From Phorcus lineatus (taxonomy: Eukaryota > Mollusca > Gastropoda > Trochida > Trochidae): a stretch of 64,000 bases of DNA. The notes under the pieces are model-generated. The model saw only the letters and a program-made list of their open reading frames with translations. It was not told where the DNA came from and did no database searches. The position numbers and the translations under genes are program-made. Positions 63,340-64,000 of this stretch are shown here, in pieces. Where the stretch lies: the NCBI GenBank assembly GCA_921293015.1, contig OV121081.1, positions 52,043,877-52,107,876 of the forward strand. Reading direction: 5' to 3'. Within the stretch, counting starts at the first letter, position 1; each line of letters starts with the position of its first letter.

Positions 63340-63580
63340 CAGGGAATATGTATAATCCCTGAAAATTTCAGTGATTATGTATATTCCCTGAAATTTCCAG
63401 GGATTATACATATTACCTGAAACAAACCCCAACAAGTTTTATACATATTCCCTGAGACCAACGCCTTTGATAGTTGTTTTCTTTATTCAGTTTCAACCTC
63501 AACAACCTTTCATACAAGGAATAACTGGACACATTTGTTTCAACTTTTTATTACCAAACCAATCAAGTATCAGACATATT
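63340..63580 (+). repeat. Alternating inverted 20-bp motifs (GGGATTATACATATTCCCTGA)
   Basis: Copies of a motif based on GGATTATACATATTCCCTG occur in both orientations at about 63341, 63373, 63399 and 63440, with a weaker one at 63568. They sit between the CAO4 exon and the integrase remnant and may be terminal repeats of that element. Confidence 0.6.
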
Positions 63581-63624
63581 CCCCGAATGGTTTTAAAGGT
63601 TGATACATGAAATAACTGGTTCAT

Positions 63625-64000
63625 CTCACCAAGTTCTCTGTTCTCAGAGCGTTGACATCTAAACGTGCAGCAGAGGTAGTATTCCAGCTGTTGGACATAT
63701 TGTTTATGCTTGGCGCTGCATCTATCCTCCAAAGCGATAACGGATCAGAATTCACTACTCAGATTATTGTTTAAACAAGACAAATATAGCCACTTGTCCA
63801 TGGCAAGCCCAGACATCTAGTCTCAATTAAGGTTCTGTAGAGAGAGCCAACAGCGATGTTAAGGATATGCTCACAGCCTGGCTACCCGACAACAACACAA
63901 CTGAATGGACTGTTGGCCTGAAGTTTGTCCAGTTTAAGAAAAATTCCAGTTACCATAGTCGTATCAAGAGAACTCCCTTTGCTGCTCTCCCCGGTTCTGA
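63625..64000 (+). pseudogene. Broken KRBA2-like integrase fragment
   Basis: A first segment, up to a TAA near 63774, carries ALTSKRAAEVVFQLLDIL and SILQSDNGSEF. These resemble the retroviral-type integrase core (rve family), with Asp in the SDNG motif. A second segment in another frame (from about 63831) carries SVERANSDVKDML, with the Glu expected of the DDE triad, and continues past the window. The two segments are separated by a stop and a frame change with some sequence missing, so this copy cannot make a complete integrase. The wording of both segments is close to the integrase of KRBA2-like genes and related DNA elements in invertebrates. It lies in intron 1 of CAO4, on the same strand. 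Confidence 0.75.

Overview
This is animal nuclear DNA: AT-rich, with genes split into GT-AG (and some GC-AG) exons and long stretches of degenerate repeats. Protein types, repeat style (tRNA-like repeats, TTAA-flanked MITEs, a TCACTCAC-type tail after GCGTTAAAG) and gene content suggest a lophotrochozoan, most likely a mollusc; this is inference, since no diagnostic species sequence can be checked here.

Layout. At 91-288 (+) there may be the last exon of an unidentified gene. At 3354-7570 (-) lies a complete six-exon alpha-methylacyl-CoA racemase (AMACR, 378 aa) with both catalytic residues and a C-terminal SKL peroxisomal signal. From 8 to 22 kb the sequence is mostly repeats: a 1.0-kb TA-flanked inverted-repeat element, TTAA-flanked MITE-like elements (one nested inside another), a tRNA-like dispersed repeat, a 67-bp minisatellite and simple repeats.

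From 22.7 kb to the right edge is a head-to-tail tandem array of four copper amine oxidase genes (CAO1 22729-26581, CAO2 33913-38054, CAO3 51351-54504, CAO4 61401 to beyond the window), all (+). Each predicts a type II membrane enzyme like vertebrate AOC3/VAP-1, with the TPQ-forming tyrosine and the copper histidines visible. CAO1 and CAO2 form a recent pair whose coding exon 1 is a mosaic of near-identical and diverged blocks, a gene-conversion pattern. CAO3 and CAO4 form an older pair. CAO4 is cut by the window edge, and a broken KRBA2-like integrase lies in its first intron.

The most notable structure is 43101-49665, between CAO2 and CAO3. It is a 6.6-kb segment bounded by perfect 24-bp inverted repeats that start CACTACAG, with a 3-bp GAG duplication and repeat arrays just inside both ends: the signature of a CACTA/EnSpm DNA transposon. 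I see no transposase in it. It contains what looks like a bidirectional promoter with a small four-exon gene on one side (about 121 aa, mitochondrial-type leader) and at least one exon of a divergent gene on the other. It may therefore be a transposon that carries a host gene pair.

The genes do not form one pathway. AMACR acts in peroxisomal branched-chain lipid metabolism. The CAO array is a lineage-expanded set of cell-surface enzymes that oxidise primary amines and release aldehyde, ammonia and hydrogen peroxide.
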